From: Palsa-892 sp963751615 | Lineage (GTDB): Bacteria; Pseudomonadota; Alphaproteobacteria; Rhizobiales; Xanthobacteraceae | Direction: 5' to 3' | DNA length: 64,000 nt | Assembly (NCBI GenBank): GCA_963751615.1 | Contig: CAVVVG010000005.1 | Span: 1,550,001-1,614,000, forward strand | Part shown: positions 1 through 8,611 of the stretch, one piece after another | Position numbering within the stretch: position 1 is the stretch's first letter | How the letters are laid out: each line of letters opens with the position of its first letter | Translations under genes and position numbers: made by a program | Notes under the pieces: model-generated | What the model was told of the DNA's origin: nothing | The model's database searches: none | The model's input: only the letters and a program-made list of their open reading frames with translations

Positions 1-613
1 CGCGCTCGGCCTCGCGTCGATGGTCATGGATGCGAAACTGCCGGTAGCGCTCCGCGTTTTAATACCGGCTGTGGAAAATTCCGTTTCTGGCAATGCTTTT
101 CGGCCCGGTGACGTCTTCAAGAGCCGAAAGGGTCTCACGGTCGAAATCGGCAACACCGATGCGGAAGGCCGGCTCATTCTTGCTGATGCGCTCACGTTTG
201 CCGACGAGGAAGAACCCGGGCTTCTAATCGATTTTGCGACACTGACTGGCGCCGCACGCGTGGCGCTAGGTCCCGAGCTGCCGCCGGCGTACACTAATGA
301 TGACGAACTCGCCACGGCGCTCGAACGTATAGCCAAAGCCGAAGCCGATCCGATCTGGCGAATGCCGCTATGGTGGCCTTACGCTTCGATGCTGGACTCC
401 AAAATCGCGGACCTGAACAACGTTTCGTCCGGCGTGTTCGCGGGCTCCATCACCGCCGCATTGTTTCTCGCACGCTTCATCGAACGCGCGAAATCGTGGC
501 TGCATCTCGATATTTTCGCGTGGAATCCCGTCTCGAAACCGGGCAGGCCCGAAGGCGGTGAGGCGATGACCATCCGCGCGCTCTATGCATTGCTCAAAGA
601 GCGCTATCGCTGA
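1..613 (+). CDS. Leucyl aminopeptidase family (M17) protein, C-terminal part
   Basis: The reading frame is already open at base 2, so the gene starts before the window; about 203 residues are visible. They form the catalytic half of an M17 metallo-aminopeptidase, which removes N-terminal residues from peptides in the cytoplasm using two metal ions. The family signature NTDAEGRL is present near visible residue 47, followed by DFATLTGAARVALG, both typical of the metal and substrate site. The C-terminus (residues GGEAMTIRAL) also matches the family. The next gene, a MarR-like regulator, begins 63 bases downstream. Which M17 subgroup it belongs to (PepA or the shorter PepB-like type) cannot be decided without the N-terminal half. 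Confidence 0.9.
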   Translation, partial: ALGLASMVMDAKLPVALRVLIPAVENSVSGNAFRPGDVFKSRKGLTVEIGNTDAEGRLILADALTFADEEEPGLLIDFATLTGAARVALGPELPPAYTNDDELATALERIAKAEADPIWRMPLWWPYASMLDSKIADLNNVSSGVFAGSITAALFLARFIERAKSWLHLDIFAWNPVSKPGRPEGGEAMTIRALYALLKERYR

Positions 614-676
614 GCGCTTGCGCACCCACACATGACAGGGAACAATACGGCTCCGTAACGAATATCGGAGAGTTTC

Positions 677-1027
677 TTGTCTGTCGAATTACGTACATCG
701 CAAGCGCTAAAGCTGCTGCATGATTTCGAATTCGAACTTGTGCATGATGCCGCCGCCGATCTCTCCGCGCGACAGCTCGCCGTCCTGCTCACGGTCTATC
801 TCGAGCCACCACCACATACTGTGCGTGGACTCGCCGCCAAGCTGAAGGTGACTAAGCCTGTGATTACGCGCGCGCTCGATACAATGGGACGGATCGAATT
901 GTTGACCCGCCGGCGCGATACGGCCGACCGCCGTAATGTGGTCGTCCAGCGCACAGTGAGGGGCGCTCTCTATGTCGAACGCCTAGGCGATGTACTGGCT
1001 GCAAAGGCAAAGGGATTGCCGCGATGA
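677..1027 (+). CDS. MarR-family winged-helix protein
   Basis: A 116-residue protein starting at TTG, with a purine-rich GGAGAG about 5 bases upstream supporting this start. The middle (ARQLAVLLTVYL, then VRGLAAKLKVTKPVITRALD) is a MarR-type helix-turn-helix, followed by a basic wing (RRRDTADRRNVVVQRT). MarR proteins are usually dimeric DNA-binding regulators that respond to small ligands, but this one is short and lacks most of the C-terminal dimerisation helices. The stop overlaps the start of the NlpC/P60 gene by 4 bases, so the two are probably translated together. The regulated genes are unknown; the adjacent peptidase genes are the natural guess. Confidence 0.75.
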   Translation: MSVELRTSQALKLLHDFEFELVHDAAADLSARQLAVLLTVYLEPPPHTVRGLAAKLKVTKPVITRALDTMGRIELLTRRRDTADRRNVVVQRTVRGALYVERLGDVLAAKAKGLPR

Positions 1028-1881
1028 AGTTCGACCCGCGCGTTACACCCGCTCGCCCCGATCTCGCGGCCTCGCATTTGAAAGGCAAGATTCAAGCAGC
1101 ACGCTTTGTCGACGGCACCATCCGTCAGGTAATTGACACGCTCGCGCCGCTCCGTCGTGCCCCCCGGCATGACGCGCCACTTGATACCGAAGCACTCCAC
1201 GGCGAACGCGTGACTGTGTACGAAACAGATGCCGAAGGCTGGTCGTGGGGGCAGCTCGAAACGGACGGCTATGTCGGATTTTTGCCAGCCAATGCATTGA
1301 TGCCACCGGGGCCGCCATCCACACATCGCGTTTCAGCCTTGCGAACGTTCATCTATCCTGCTGTCGACATCAAATCACAGCCAGTGCACGCGCTATCATT
1401 CGGTAGTCTTGTTTCGATTAAGCGGTTCGATGGAGAATTTGCTATCAATGATCAAGGAGCAATTTTTTTGAATCATCTTGTGCCGCTGGCGCGTGCGGAG
1501 CCTGATTATGTTGCTACGGCAAGGAAATTTCTTGGCGCTCCTTATTTATGGGGGGGTCGTTCGAGCGCAGGCATCGATTGCTCTGGTCTGGTGCAGCTTG
1601 CGTTGCAGGCCGCCGGTATTGCATGTCCGCGCGATAGTGACATGCAAGCCAAAATCGGAAGACCTGTTCCATTTTCCGGCAATTTTAGAAATCTGCGACG
1701 TGGTGATGTCATCTGCTGGAAGGGCCACATCGGTTTTGTTGCTGATGATACGAAGTTGCTCCATGCAAATTCGTTTCAAATGGTTGTTTCTGAAGAGCCA
1801 TTAAAGGACGCGATCGAAAGGATACGGAGGAGCGGTTCCGAAATTTTGGCCGTCCGCAGACTCGAAAGTGCGGCGACTTAA
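1024..1881 (+). CDS. NlpC/P60 cysteine peptidase with SH3-like domains
   Basis: A 285-residue protein with two SH3-like segments (about residues 55-95 and 105-150) and a C-terminal NlpC/P60 (C40) domain from about 160. The catalytic Cys is C186 in GIDCSGLV, with H235 (WKGHIGF) and H247 completing the likely site. Enzymes of this build cleave cell-wall peptides, commonly the bond after D-glutamate in peptidoglycan stem peptides. No signal peptide is visible, which fits the cytoplasmic dipeptidyl-peptidase VI type used in murein recycling; an AmpG-like muropeptide importer lies elsewhere in the window. The ATG overlaps the MarR stop by 4 bases and the 3' end overlaps the convergent ghrA gene by 4 bases. 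Confidence 0.9.
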   Translation: MKFDPRVTPARPDLAASHLKGKIQAARFVDGTIRQVIDTLAPLRRAPRHDAPLDTEALHGERVTVYETDAEGWSWGQLETDGYVGFLPANALMPPGPPSTHRVSALRTFIYPAVDIKSQPVHALSFGSLVSIKRFDGEFAINDQGAIFLNHLVPLARAEPDYVATARKFLGAPYLWGGRSSAGIDCSGLVQLALQAAGIACPRDSDMQAKIGRPVPFSGNFRNLRRGDVICWKGHIGFVADDTKLLHANSFQMVVSEEPLKDAIERIRRSGSEILAVRRLESAAT

Positions 1882-2819
1882 TAACCGAGTTTTCGGTTGA
1901 TCAGATGTTGCAGCGGCTGGCCGCGTTCGTGGCTCTCGATTTGCGCCATGATGTTCGCGACTAGTGCGCGTGGATCGCTCGATGCAGCATTGTGCGGTGT
2001 GACGTAAACTTTCGGGTGAGTCCAAAACGGGCTACTCAGCGGCAGCGGCTCGGTCTCGAAGACGTCGAGACTCGCGCCGGCAAGTGTTCCGTCCTGCAAC
2101 GCGCGTAGAATATCGTCTTCCACCTGCAAACCACCGCGTCCTGCATTGATTAGAAAAGGCGCTCCTAGCTCACCGCGCTCGAGTTTCTTAAACAGATTAT
2201 AGCGCAATATTCCTTTTGTCTCGCGCGTAAGCGGCAAGAGACAAAGGAGGATGGTCGTTCGGGCAAGAAATTTATCGAGTTCTGCGGCACCAGAGAACAG
2301 TTCCACTCCGGCGATTTTTTTTGCTGAACGGCTCCAGCCCACGACAGGAAAACCGACGCTTTGCAATCCTTTGGCTGCGGCCTGGCCCATCACACCCATG
2401 CCCATGATGCCGACGCGCATTTCACGTTGCGGCGGTTGGTAATGTTCACGCCAGTGACGCTCTTTTTGCTGTGCGTCATAAAGTTTCATCTGCCGTTGAT
2501 GCAAGAGCGCATGCATCACAACATACCCAACCATGCGCTGCGTAAGATCAGGGTCGACGATCCGCACGATTGGAACGTTCGGCAATTTTGCATCCTGCAG
2601 CAGATGGTCAACACCGGCGCCCAACGAAAAAACTGCCTTTAGATTCGGAAATTCCGCAAGCAGATCTGGAGGTTGTCTCCAAACGCAGGCGTAGTCGACC
2701 TTTTCGGAATCAACTGTATTGGGCCATAGTACGACGTCACGTTTACCCGCGAGCAAACGGAATCGCGAGAGCCAGTCGTTCGGCTCCCACCCCTGAATGG
2801 CAAGAAGAATTGTGGACAT
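1878..2819 (-). CDS. ghrA: Glyoxylate/hydroxypyruvate reductase A-like dehydrogenase
   Basis: A 313-residue D-2-hydroxyacid dehydrogenase that should reduce glyoxylate and hydroxypyruvate with NAD(P)H. The nucleotide-binding motif is GIMGMGVMGQAAAKGL near residue 140; NAGRGG and the catalytic Arg/Glu/His region (GASLDVFETEPL, then TPHNAASS) follow in the family's order. Length matches GhrA proteins. It starts 2 bases after the yejF stop on the same strand and is therefore likely the last gene of the yej operon. Whether its substrate relates to the imported peptides is unknown. Other members of the D-isomer dehydrogenase family are possible, but the short GhrA-type N-terminus favours this name. 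Confidence 0.85.
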   Translation of the reverse strand: MSTILLAIQGWEPNDWLSRFRLLAGKRDVVLWPNTVDSEKVDYACVWRQPPDLLAEFPNLKAVFSLGAGVDHLLQDAKLPNVPIVRIVDPDLTQRMVGYVVMHALLHQRQMKLYDAQQKERHWREHYQPPQREMRVGIMGMGVMGQAAAKGLQSVGFPVVGWSRSAKKIAGVELFSGAAELDKFLARTTILLCLLPLTRETKGILRYNLFKKLERGELGAPFLINAGRGGLQVEDDILRALQDGTLAGASLDVFETEPLPLSSPFWTHPKVYVTPHNAASSDPRALVANIMAQIESHERGQPLQHLINRKLGY

Positions 2820-2821
2820 TA

Positions 2822-4453
2822 TTATTGTGCGACGGTTCCGACGGGCGCCGTATCCAGGTTAAACGCGGCTGCGAACAGCGTCCGCGTATACTCGGTTTTC
2901 GGCCGCGCAAAAATTTCAGCAGCCAGACCTTGCTCGATCACTTTGCCATCGCGCATTACCATGACGTTGCTTGCGAGTGCGGCTACGACCTTCAAGTCGT
3001 GACTAATGAACATATAGGTGAGGTCTCGGCGGCGTTGGAGATCGCGTAGCAAATCAACCATTTGTGCCTGTATCATCATGTCGAGTGCGCTCGTCGGTTC
3101 GTCGAGCACGATAAAGGACGGCTCGAGCACGATCGCCCGTGCGATAGCGATACGCTGGCGCTGACCACCGGAAAATTCATGCGGGTAACGGTCGCGCGTC
3201 TCGGGATCAATGCCGACATCAGTCAACGCGGCGATTACGCGCGCATTCCGGTTTTCTGCGGTAAGTTTGGATTGATGCACACGCAATCCTTCGCCAACAA
3301 CTTCGGCGATAGACATGCGTGGCGACAATGATCCATAGGGGTCCTGAAACACGATCTGCATCTCGCGGCGGTGGGGCCGCATCTCTTTGAAACGCAGACC
3401 TTGAATTGGCGAACCCAAAAATATAATCCTTCCCTCACTTGAAATAAGCCGGAGCATCGCAAGGCCAAGCGTCGTTTTTCCCGAGCCGGATTCGCCGACG
3501 ACGCCAAGCGTTTCACCCTTCCGAACGGTGAGCGTTACACCATCGACCGCCTTGATGTGCCCAACCGTTTTCCGAAGAAAACCGCGCCGGATTGGAAACC
3601 AGACGCGCAAATTATCGGTTTCTGCAACAACAGGCGCCTTTGGTTTTGCGGGCGCTGGGTTACCTTTCGGTTCGGCGGCGATCAGCGCCTGTGTATAGGG
3701 ATGTTGCGGACGCTCGAACAATTGCGCGACAGTATTCTGCTCGACGATCTCACCCTGCTTCATCACGCAGACGCGATCCGCGAACTTACGAACAATACCG
3801 AGATCGTGTGTGATGAAAAGCATCGCCATGCCGTGTTGCACTTGCAGGCTTTTCATCAGTCGCAAAATTTGCGCCTGTACGGTGACGTCGAGTGCAGTTG
3901 TCGGCTCGTCGGCAATAAAGAGCTTTGGTTCGTTTGCAAGTGCAAGCGCGATCATCACGCGCTGGCGTTGGCCGCCGGATAATTGATGCGGATATGAACG
4001 CAGCCGCCGGGCTGGGTCTGGGATGCCGACATTGCCGAGCAATTCAAGGACGCGCTCGCGCGCAACGCGATCCGACAGCCCCTGATGAACCTGTAGCACC
4101 TCAGTAATTTGTTGTTCGATGGTTTGCAATGGATTGAGCGATGTCATCGGCTCTTGAAATACCATCGTGATGTCATTGCCGCGGATCGCGCGCAGTTCGC
4201 GCTCCGGAAGCTCGAGCAGATTTCTACCCTGAAAAAAGAGCCGCGAATTGTTGCTCCACTTTGCCGACGGCGGCAGCAGCCGCAAAATTGAAAGGGCAGT
4301 CACGGATTTGCCGGAGCCGGACTCCCCGACCAGTGCGACGGTCTCACCCTTTTTGATATCGAAAGAAACGCTATCGACGACGATATGCTCGCGCCCGCCC
4401 TGCTGGAAAGCGAGCGAAAAATTCTCGACTTTCAGAAGTGCGCCATTGCTCAT
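2822..4453 (-). CDS. yejF: Microcin C/oligopeptide ABC transporter, fused ATP-binding protein YejF
   Basis: A 543-residue protein with two complete ABC ATPase domains in tandem, as in YejF. Each half shows a Walker A (GESGSGKS), a signature (LSGGQRQR in the first, FSGGQRQR in the second) and a Walker B/D-loop (ADEPTTALD, LDEPTSALD). An open frame runs further upstream to 4837, but the ATG at 4453 overlaps the yejE stop by 4 bases and begins the conserved MSNGALLKVENFSL, so it is taken as the start. YejF energises import through YejB-YejE of peptides delivered by the YejA-like proteins encoded upstream in the same operon. Confidence 0.93.
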   Translation of the reverse strand: MSNGALLKVENFSLAFQQGGREHIVVDSVSFDIKKGETVALVGESGSGKSVTALSILRLLPPSAKWSNNSRLFFQGRNLLELPERELRAIRGNDITMVFQEPMTSLNPLQTIEQQITEVLQVHQGLSDRVARERVLELLGNVGIPDPARRLRSYPHQLSGGQRQRVMIALALANEPKLFIADEPTTALDVTVQAQILRLMKSLQVQHGMAMLFITHDLGIVRKFADRVCVMKQGEIVEQNTVAQLFERPQHPYTQALIAAEPKGNPAPAKPKAPVVAETDNLRVWFPIRRGFLRKTVGHIKAVDGVTLTVRKGETLGVVGESGSGKTTLGLAMLRLISSEGRIIFLGSPIQGLRFKEMRPHRREMQIVFQDPYGSLSPRMSIAEVVGEGLRVHQSKLTAENRNARVIAALTDVGIDPETRDRYPHEFSGGQRQRIAIARAIVLEPSFIVLDEPTSALDMMIQAQMVDLLRDLQRRRDLTYMFISHDLKVVAALASNVMVMRDGKVIEQGLAAEIFARPKTEYTRTLFAAAFNLDTAPVGTVAQ

Positions 4454-5613
4454 TGAAAGGTCTTTCGCGGATCGAATGCGTCGCGTACTGCTTCGCCGAT
4501 GAAAATTAGAAGCGAAAGGAGAATCGCCACTGTGAAGAAACCGGCCATGCCAAGCCAGGGAGCCTGCACATTTGCCTTTCCCTGCGACAGTAGTTCGCCG
4601 AGTGACGGCGACCCTGGCGGAAGCCCGAAGCCGAGGAAATCGAGCGCCGTGAGCGTCATGACCGAACTCGATAGAATGAACGGAAGGTAGGTCAGTGTAG
4701 CGACCATCGCATTCGGCAACAGATGGCGAAACATAAGCACGCTGTTCGATACGCCAAGTGCGCGCGCGGCCTGCACATATTCGAAATTTCGCGCACGTAG
4801 AAATTCCGCGCGCACAAGTCCTACCAGTGACACCCATGAGAACAGCAGCAGGATTCCGAGCAGCACGAAAAATCCTGGCACCAGCACCGAGGAAATAATC
4901 AGCAGAAGATAAAGCGATGGAATTGAAGTCCAGATTTCAATGAAACGCTGAAACAACAAATCCGTCCAGCCCCCGAAATACCCTTGAACGGCACCGGCTG
5001 CCACGCCGATCGCTGATGAGATTACCGTCAGGACGAGGCCAAACAAAACCGAGATGCGAAAGCCGTAAATAATGCGAGCTACCACGTCGCGGCCCTGATC
5101 GTCGGTGCCGAGCCAGTTTTTTTCGAGACCGGCGCAACCTTTGACGTGTTTCTTTTCGGCAACGGCGCGGCATTGATCCTCGGTCAGACTCCATGTTGGA
5201 GGTGAGGGCGCTGGCGTCGGCAGATCGAGATTATGTGTGTCGTAGCTATAATGTATTGGCGGAAAAATCATGTAGCCACCCTTTTCGGCGATTTTCTTAA
5301 TAAGATAAGGATCGCGGTAATCTGCTTCGGTCTCGAACTCGCCGCCGAATTTCGTTTCGGCGTAACGAAAGAAAACCGGCGAATACCAATGGCCGTCGTA
5401 CGAAATCAGCAAAGGCTTATCGTTCGCGATGAGCTCGGCGAGTAGTGTGACGACGAACAAAATGACAAAAATCCAGAACGACCACCACCCGCGGCGGTTG
5501 GCCTTGAAATTCTGCCAGCGCCGCCGATTGATAGGCGAAAGTCTGGGTGACCTCGGCACGACCGCCGTCACGCCCGGCAGGCTCTGCAGAGAAGGCTTTG
5601 CCGTCGCGTCCAA
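4450..5613 (-). CDS. yejE: Peptide ABC transporter permease YejE
   Basis: A 387-residue inner-membrane permease of the DppC/OppC type. It has one N-terminal membrane segment (about residues 42-62), a long periplasmic insertion typical of YejE containing NWLGTDDQGRDVVARIIYG, and five further segments including the EAA loop (EYVQAARALGVSN). The start is TTG at 5613, directly abutting the yejB stop (TAA TTG), with GGGAG 6 bases upstream inside the end of yejB. Its end overlaps yejF by 4 bases. Together with YejB it forms the channel for short peptides and peptide-nucleotide antibiotics of the microcin C type. Confidence 0.93.
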   Translation of the reverse strand: MDATAKPSLQSLPGVTAVVPRSPRLSPINRRRWQNFKANRRGWWSFWIFVILFVVTLLAELIANDKPLLISYDGHWYSPVFFRYAETKFGGEFETEADYRDPYLIKKIAEKGGYMIFPPIHYSYDTHNLDLPTPAPSPPTWSLTEDQCRAVAEKKHVKGCAGLEKNWLGTDDQGRDVVARIIYGFRISVLFGLVLTVISSAIGVAAGAVQGYFGGWTDLLFQRFIEIWTSIPSLYLLLIISSVLVPGFFVLLGILLLFSWVSLVGLVRAEFLRARNFEYVQAARALGVSNSVLMFRHLLPNAMVATLTYLPFILSSSVMTLTALDFLGFGLPPGSPSLGELLSQGKANVQAPWLGMAGFFTVAILLSLLIFIGEAVRDAFDPRKTFQ

Positions 5614-6720
5614 TTATGTCTCCCGCGTTTCGAAATCGATGCGCGGATCGACCCAAGTGTAGGTGAGGTCCGAAATCAGGCCGACGAAGAGCCCGACGAG
5701 CGAAAATATATAGAGTGTTGCGAACACGACTGGATAATCGCGGTTCAGAACGCTCTCAAATCCGAGTAGACCGAGACCATCGAGCGAAAAAATTGTCTCG
5801 ATCAGCAACGATCCTGTAAAAAACGCGTGGATGAATGCGCCGGGAAATCCCGCAATCACGATCAGCATGGCATTTCGGAATACATGTCCATAGAGAACAC
5901 GTCGCTCGGAAAGACCTTTCATACGTGCCGTCGTAACGTATTGCTTGCGGAGTTCATCGAGAAACGAGTTTTTCGTGAGCATCGTTGTCGTGGCGAAGGC
6001 TCCAAGCGCCATCGAGATCAGCGGAAGCGTGATGTGCCAGAAATAGTCGAGAATCTTTTGCCACCACGGGAGCATCGAAAAGTTATCAGATGTAAGCCCG
6101 CGCAGGGGGAAGATCGAATAGAACGACCCGCCGGCGAACAGGATGATCAACAGGATCGCGAACAAAAAGCCAGGAATCGCATAGCCGATGACGATGACGC
6201 CCGAAGTCCAGGTGTCGAAACGCGAACCGTCGCGCACCGCCTTGGCGATGCCGAGCGGAATCGAAATAAAATAGCTCAATAACGTCATCCAGATTCCGAG
6301 TGAGATCGACACCGGCATTTTTTCGAGGATAAGGTCAATCACCTTGGCATCGCGAAAATAGCTCTTGCCGAAATCGAAACGGGCGAAATTCCACAGCATC
6401 AGAAAGAAACGTTCGGGCGCAGGTTTGTCGAAACCGAATTGTTTCTCGAGTTCTTGGATGAATTTCGGGTCGAGTCCCTGTGCGCCACGATATTTAGAAG
6501 CGCCGAGATCAGCCCCCGTGCCGGGCTGAAAATTCCGTCCGACATCTCCGCCGCCGCCCGAAATACGGCTCGAAGCCGACACATCGTCTCCCGTAAGCTG
6601 CGCAATCACACGCTCGACCGGCCCCCCGGGCGCGAACTGGACCACGACGAAAGAAACGAACAGAATCCCGAGTAGCGTGGGAATCATCAATAGGATACGG
6701 CGGAGGATATAAGCGCTCAT
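5614..6720 (-). CDS. yejB: Peptide ABC transporter permease YejB
   Basis: A 368-residue permease of the DppB/OppB type. It begins MSAYILRRILLMIPTLLGIL, the characteristic first membrane helix, and has further helices plus the EAA loop region (YVTTARMKGLSERRVL). An in-frame opening extends to 6936 but runs into the coding sequence of the preceding gene, so the ATG at 6720 is preferred. A low-complexity insertion rich in Gly and Ser follows the first helix (residues about 45-75). It lies 31 bases downstream of the second YejA-like gene and abuts yejE. Confidence 0.93.
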   Translation of the reverse strand: MSAYILRRILLMIPTLLGILFVSFVVVQFAPGGPVERVIAQLTGDDVSASSRISGGGGDVGRNFQPGTGADLGASKYRGAQGLDPKFIQELEKQFGFDKPAPERFFLMLWNFARFDFGKSYFRDAKVIDLILEKMPVSISLGIWMTLLSYFISIPLGIAKAVRDGSRFDTWTSGVIVIGYAIPGFLFAILLIILFAGGSFYSIFPLRGLTSDNFSMLPWWQKILDYFWHITLPLISMALGAFATTTMLTKNSFLDELRKQYVTTARMKGLSERRVLYGHVFRNAMLIVIAGFPGAFIHAFFTGSLLIETIFSLDGLGLLGFESVLNRDYPVVFATLYIFSLVGLFVGLISDLTYTWVDPRIDFETRET

Positions 6721-6751
6721 GCCATGAAACTGCTTGCGTTCGACCCCTCGG

Positions 6752-8611
6752 TCAACCGCGCGGGGCTTGCTTTGCGGTGTCCGCCCACCAAGTTTCGGGA
6801 ATCCCTCGGGCATAGCGCGGCTTTTCCGCCGGATGCCCGAATACGTCCCAATAGGCGATCCAATGGGTTGGCTTGTACCAGTGCGGAATCCAGTAGCGAC
6901 CCGCGCGTAGCACGCGGTCCAGCGCGCGACAGGCAACGGTTAAGGTTGAGCGGTTCTTTGCCTCAACGATTTTTTCGACCAAAAAATCTACGACCGGATC
7001 AGATATACCCGCGAGATTGTGCGAGCCCTTGCTTGCGGCCGCCTGCGACGTGAAGAACGGACGCAAGGATTCCCCAGGTGTCGTGGAAAAGCTAAAACGC
7101 TCAACCGTAATGTCAAAGTTGTAATCGTCGACGCGCGAACGAAACTGTACCGGATCGACGACACGGATCGTGCCGTCGATCCCGAGAGTATTGAGGTTCT
7201 TGATAAAAGGTGCGTGATGCGCTTGAAAGGTTGGTTCTTCGAGCAGGAATTCGATCGCGATCTTTTCGCCCTTAGCGTTTGTGCGCTTGCCGTCAATGAT
7301 CGTATAGCCCGCATCGTGCAGAAGCTGTGACGCATGGCGAAGCAGATTCCGGTCCTGTCCTGAACCGTCAGAGACCGGGGGAAGATACGCTTCGCTAAAA
7401 ACCTCGGCAGGTAGTTTATCGTGGAACGGCTCCAGGAGCGCCAATTCTTCCGAGGAAGGCTTACCCATCGCCATCAGATCGGAATTCTGAAAATAGGAAT
7501 GCGTGCGATCGTAGGAACCATACATTACGTTCCTGTTCGTCCACTCAAAATCGAAGGCATTGATGATCGCTTCGCGCACGCGCACATCCCTGAACTTCTC
7601 GTGCCGGGTGTTCATAAACCAGCCCTGTGCACCTGACGGCGTTTGGTCAGGAAGCACTTCGCGCTTCACGCGGCCGTCCCTGATGGCAGGAAAATCGTAG
7701 CGCGTTGCCCAGATCCGCGAGGTAAACTCCTCACGGAAAAGATAAGACCGCGCGGTAAAACCCTCAAACGCGACATCACGGTCTCGATAATACTCATAGC
7801 GCACCGTGTCGAAATTGTTCGAACCGCGACTCACCGGCAGGTCTGCCCCCCACCAGTCTTTTACGCGCGCGAACTCGATATAGTGGCCGGCCTCGAAGCG
7901 GCCGACGCGATAGGCGCCCGAACCAAGCGGAATTTCTAGAGTAGAGTCCTCGAAATTCTTGTTCGCGTAATAGGAGCGCGAAAAAATAGGCAAACCTGCG
8001 ACAAAAAGTGGGATTTCACGCCCACGCTTTGCGGAAAACTTTATGACCAGACTTATGTCATCGGCCGCCTCAGCCGAGTCCATGTCGCGCATCCATTGGC
8101 GAATGATGGGATGTCCTTTTTCTTTCAGCGTGTTGAGGGAAAACGCCGCATCCTGTGCCGTTAATTTTGTGCCATTGTGAAAGTGCGCCTCGGGACGGAT
8201 GAGGAAACGATAGGTCAATCCGTCCGCCGAAATCCGCACGGTGCTAGCCGCAAGTCCATACATCGCATCCGGTTCGTCCAGCGCGCGCGCCATCAGCGTG
8301 GCGAAAGTCAGCTCCATGCCTTGCGCCGCGTCGCCTTTTAGTACGAAGCTGTTCAGCGAGTTGAAAGTGAGAAACGACTGATTGAACTGTTTGTTCGAGC
8401 CGATTTGCGAAAACGTACCGCCCTTCACGGCGTTCGGATTGACGTACTTAAAATGGTGGAAGTTCACCGGATATTTCAGATCGCCGAAGGCGGAAATTCC
8501 GTGGTTTTCAATTTCCTGTGGTTTCGCCGTGCGTGCAGCGAATACGAGAGCCGCCGCCGAACCCGTGAGCACGAGAACCTTGCGCCGTGAGAGCCGGGCA
8601 AATGCGTTCAC
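6752..8611 (-). CDS. YejA-like extracellular solute-binding protein (family 5), copy 2
   Basis: A 619-residue periplasmic peptide-binding protein. The N-terminus LSRRKVLVLTGSAAALVFAA has a twin-arginine pair before a hydrophobic stretch ending near an Ala-rich cleavage region, so export by Tat is plausible. The body follows the SBP_bac_5 pattern (FHNGTKLTAQDAAFSLNTL, then GWFMNTRHEKFRDVRVREAI), close to YejA. It overlaps the upstream paralogue by 4 bases and feeds the YejBEF transporter. Two different YejA-type proteins for one transporter suggest two ligand ranges. It is clearly diverged from copy 1, although the two share domain order and length. Confidence 0.88.
   Translation of the reverse strand: MNAFARLSRRKVLVLTGSAAALVFAARTAKPQEIENHGISAFGDLKYPVNFHHFKYVNPNAVKGGTFSQIGSNKQFNQSFLTFNSLNSFVLKGDAAQGMELTFATLMARALDEPDAMYGLAASTVRISADGLTYRFLIRPEAHFHNGTKLTAQDAAFSLNTLKEKGHPIIRQWMRDMDSAEAADDISLVIKFSAKRGREIPLFVAGLPIFSRSYYANKNFEDSTLEIPLGSGAYRVGRFEAGHYIEFARVKDWWGADLPVSRGSNNFDTVRYEYYRDRDVAFEGFTARSYLFREEFTSRIWATRYDFPAIRDGRVKREVLPDQTPSGAQGWFMNTRHEKFRDVRVREAIINAFDFEWTNRNVMYGSYDRTHSYFQNSDLMAMGKPSSEELALLEPFHDKLPAEVFSEAYLPPVSDGSGQDRNLLRHASQLLHDAGYTIIDGKRTNAKGEKIAIEFLLEEPTFQAHHAPFIKNLNTLGIDGTIRVVDPVQFRSRVDDYNFDITVERFSFSTTPGESLRPFFTSQAAASKGSHNLAGISDPVVDFLVEKIVEAKNRSTLTVACRALDRVLRAGRYWIPHWYKPTHWIAYWDVFGHPAEKPRYARGIPETWWADTAKQAPRG

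Noticed and set aside
4454..4837. N-terminal extension of yejF
   Set aside because: It lies over yejE coding sequence in another frame; the ATG at 4453 overlaps the yejE stop and gives the normal protein.
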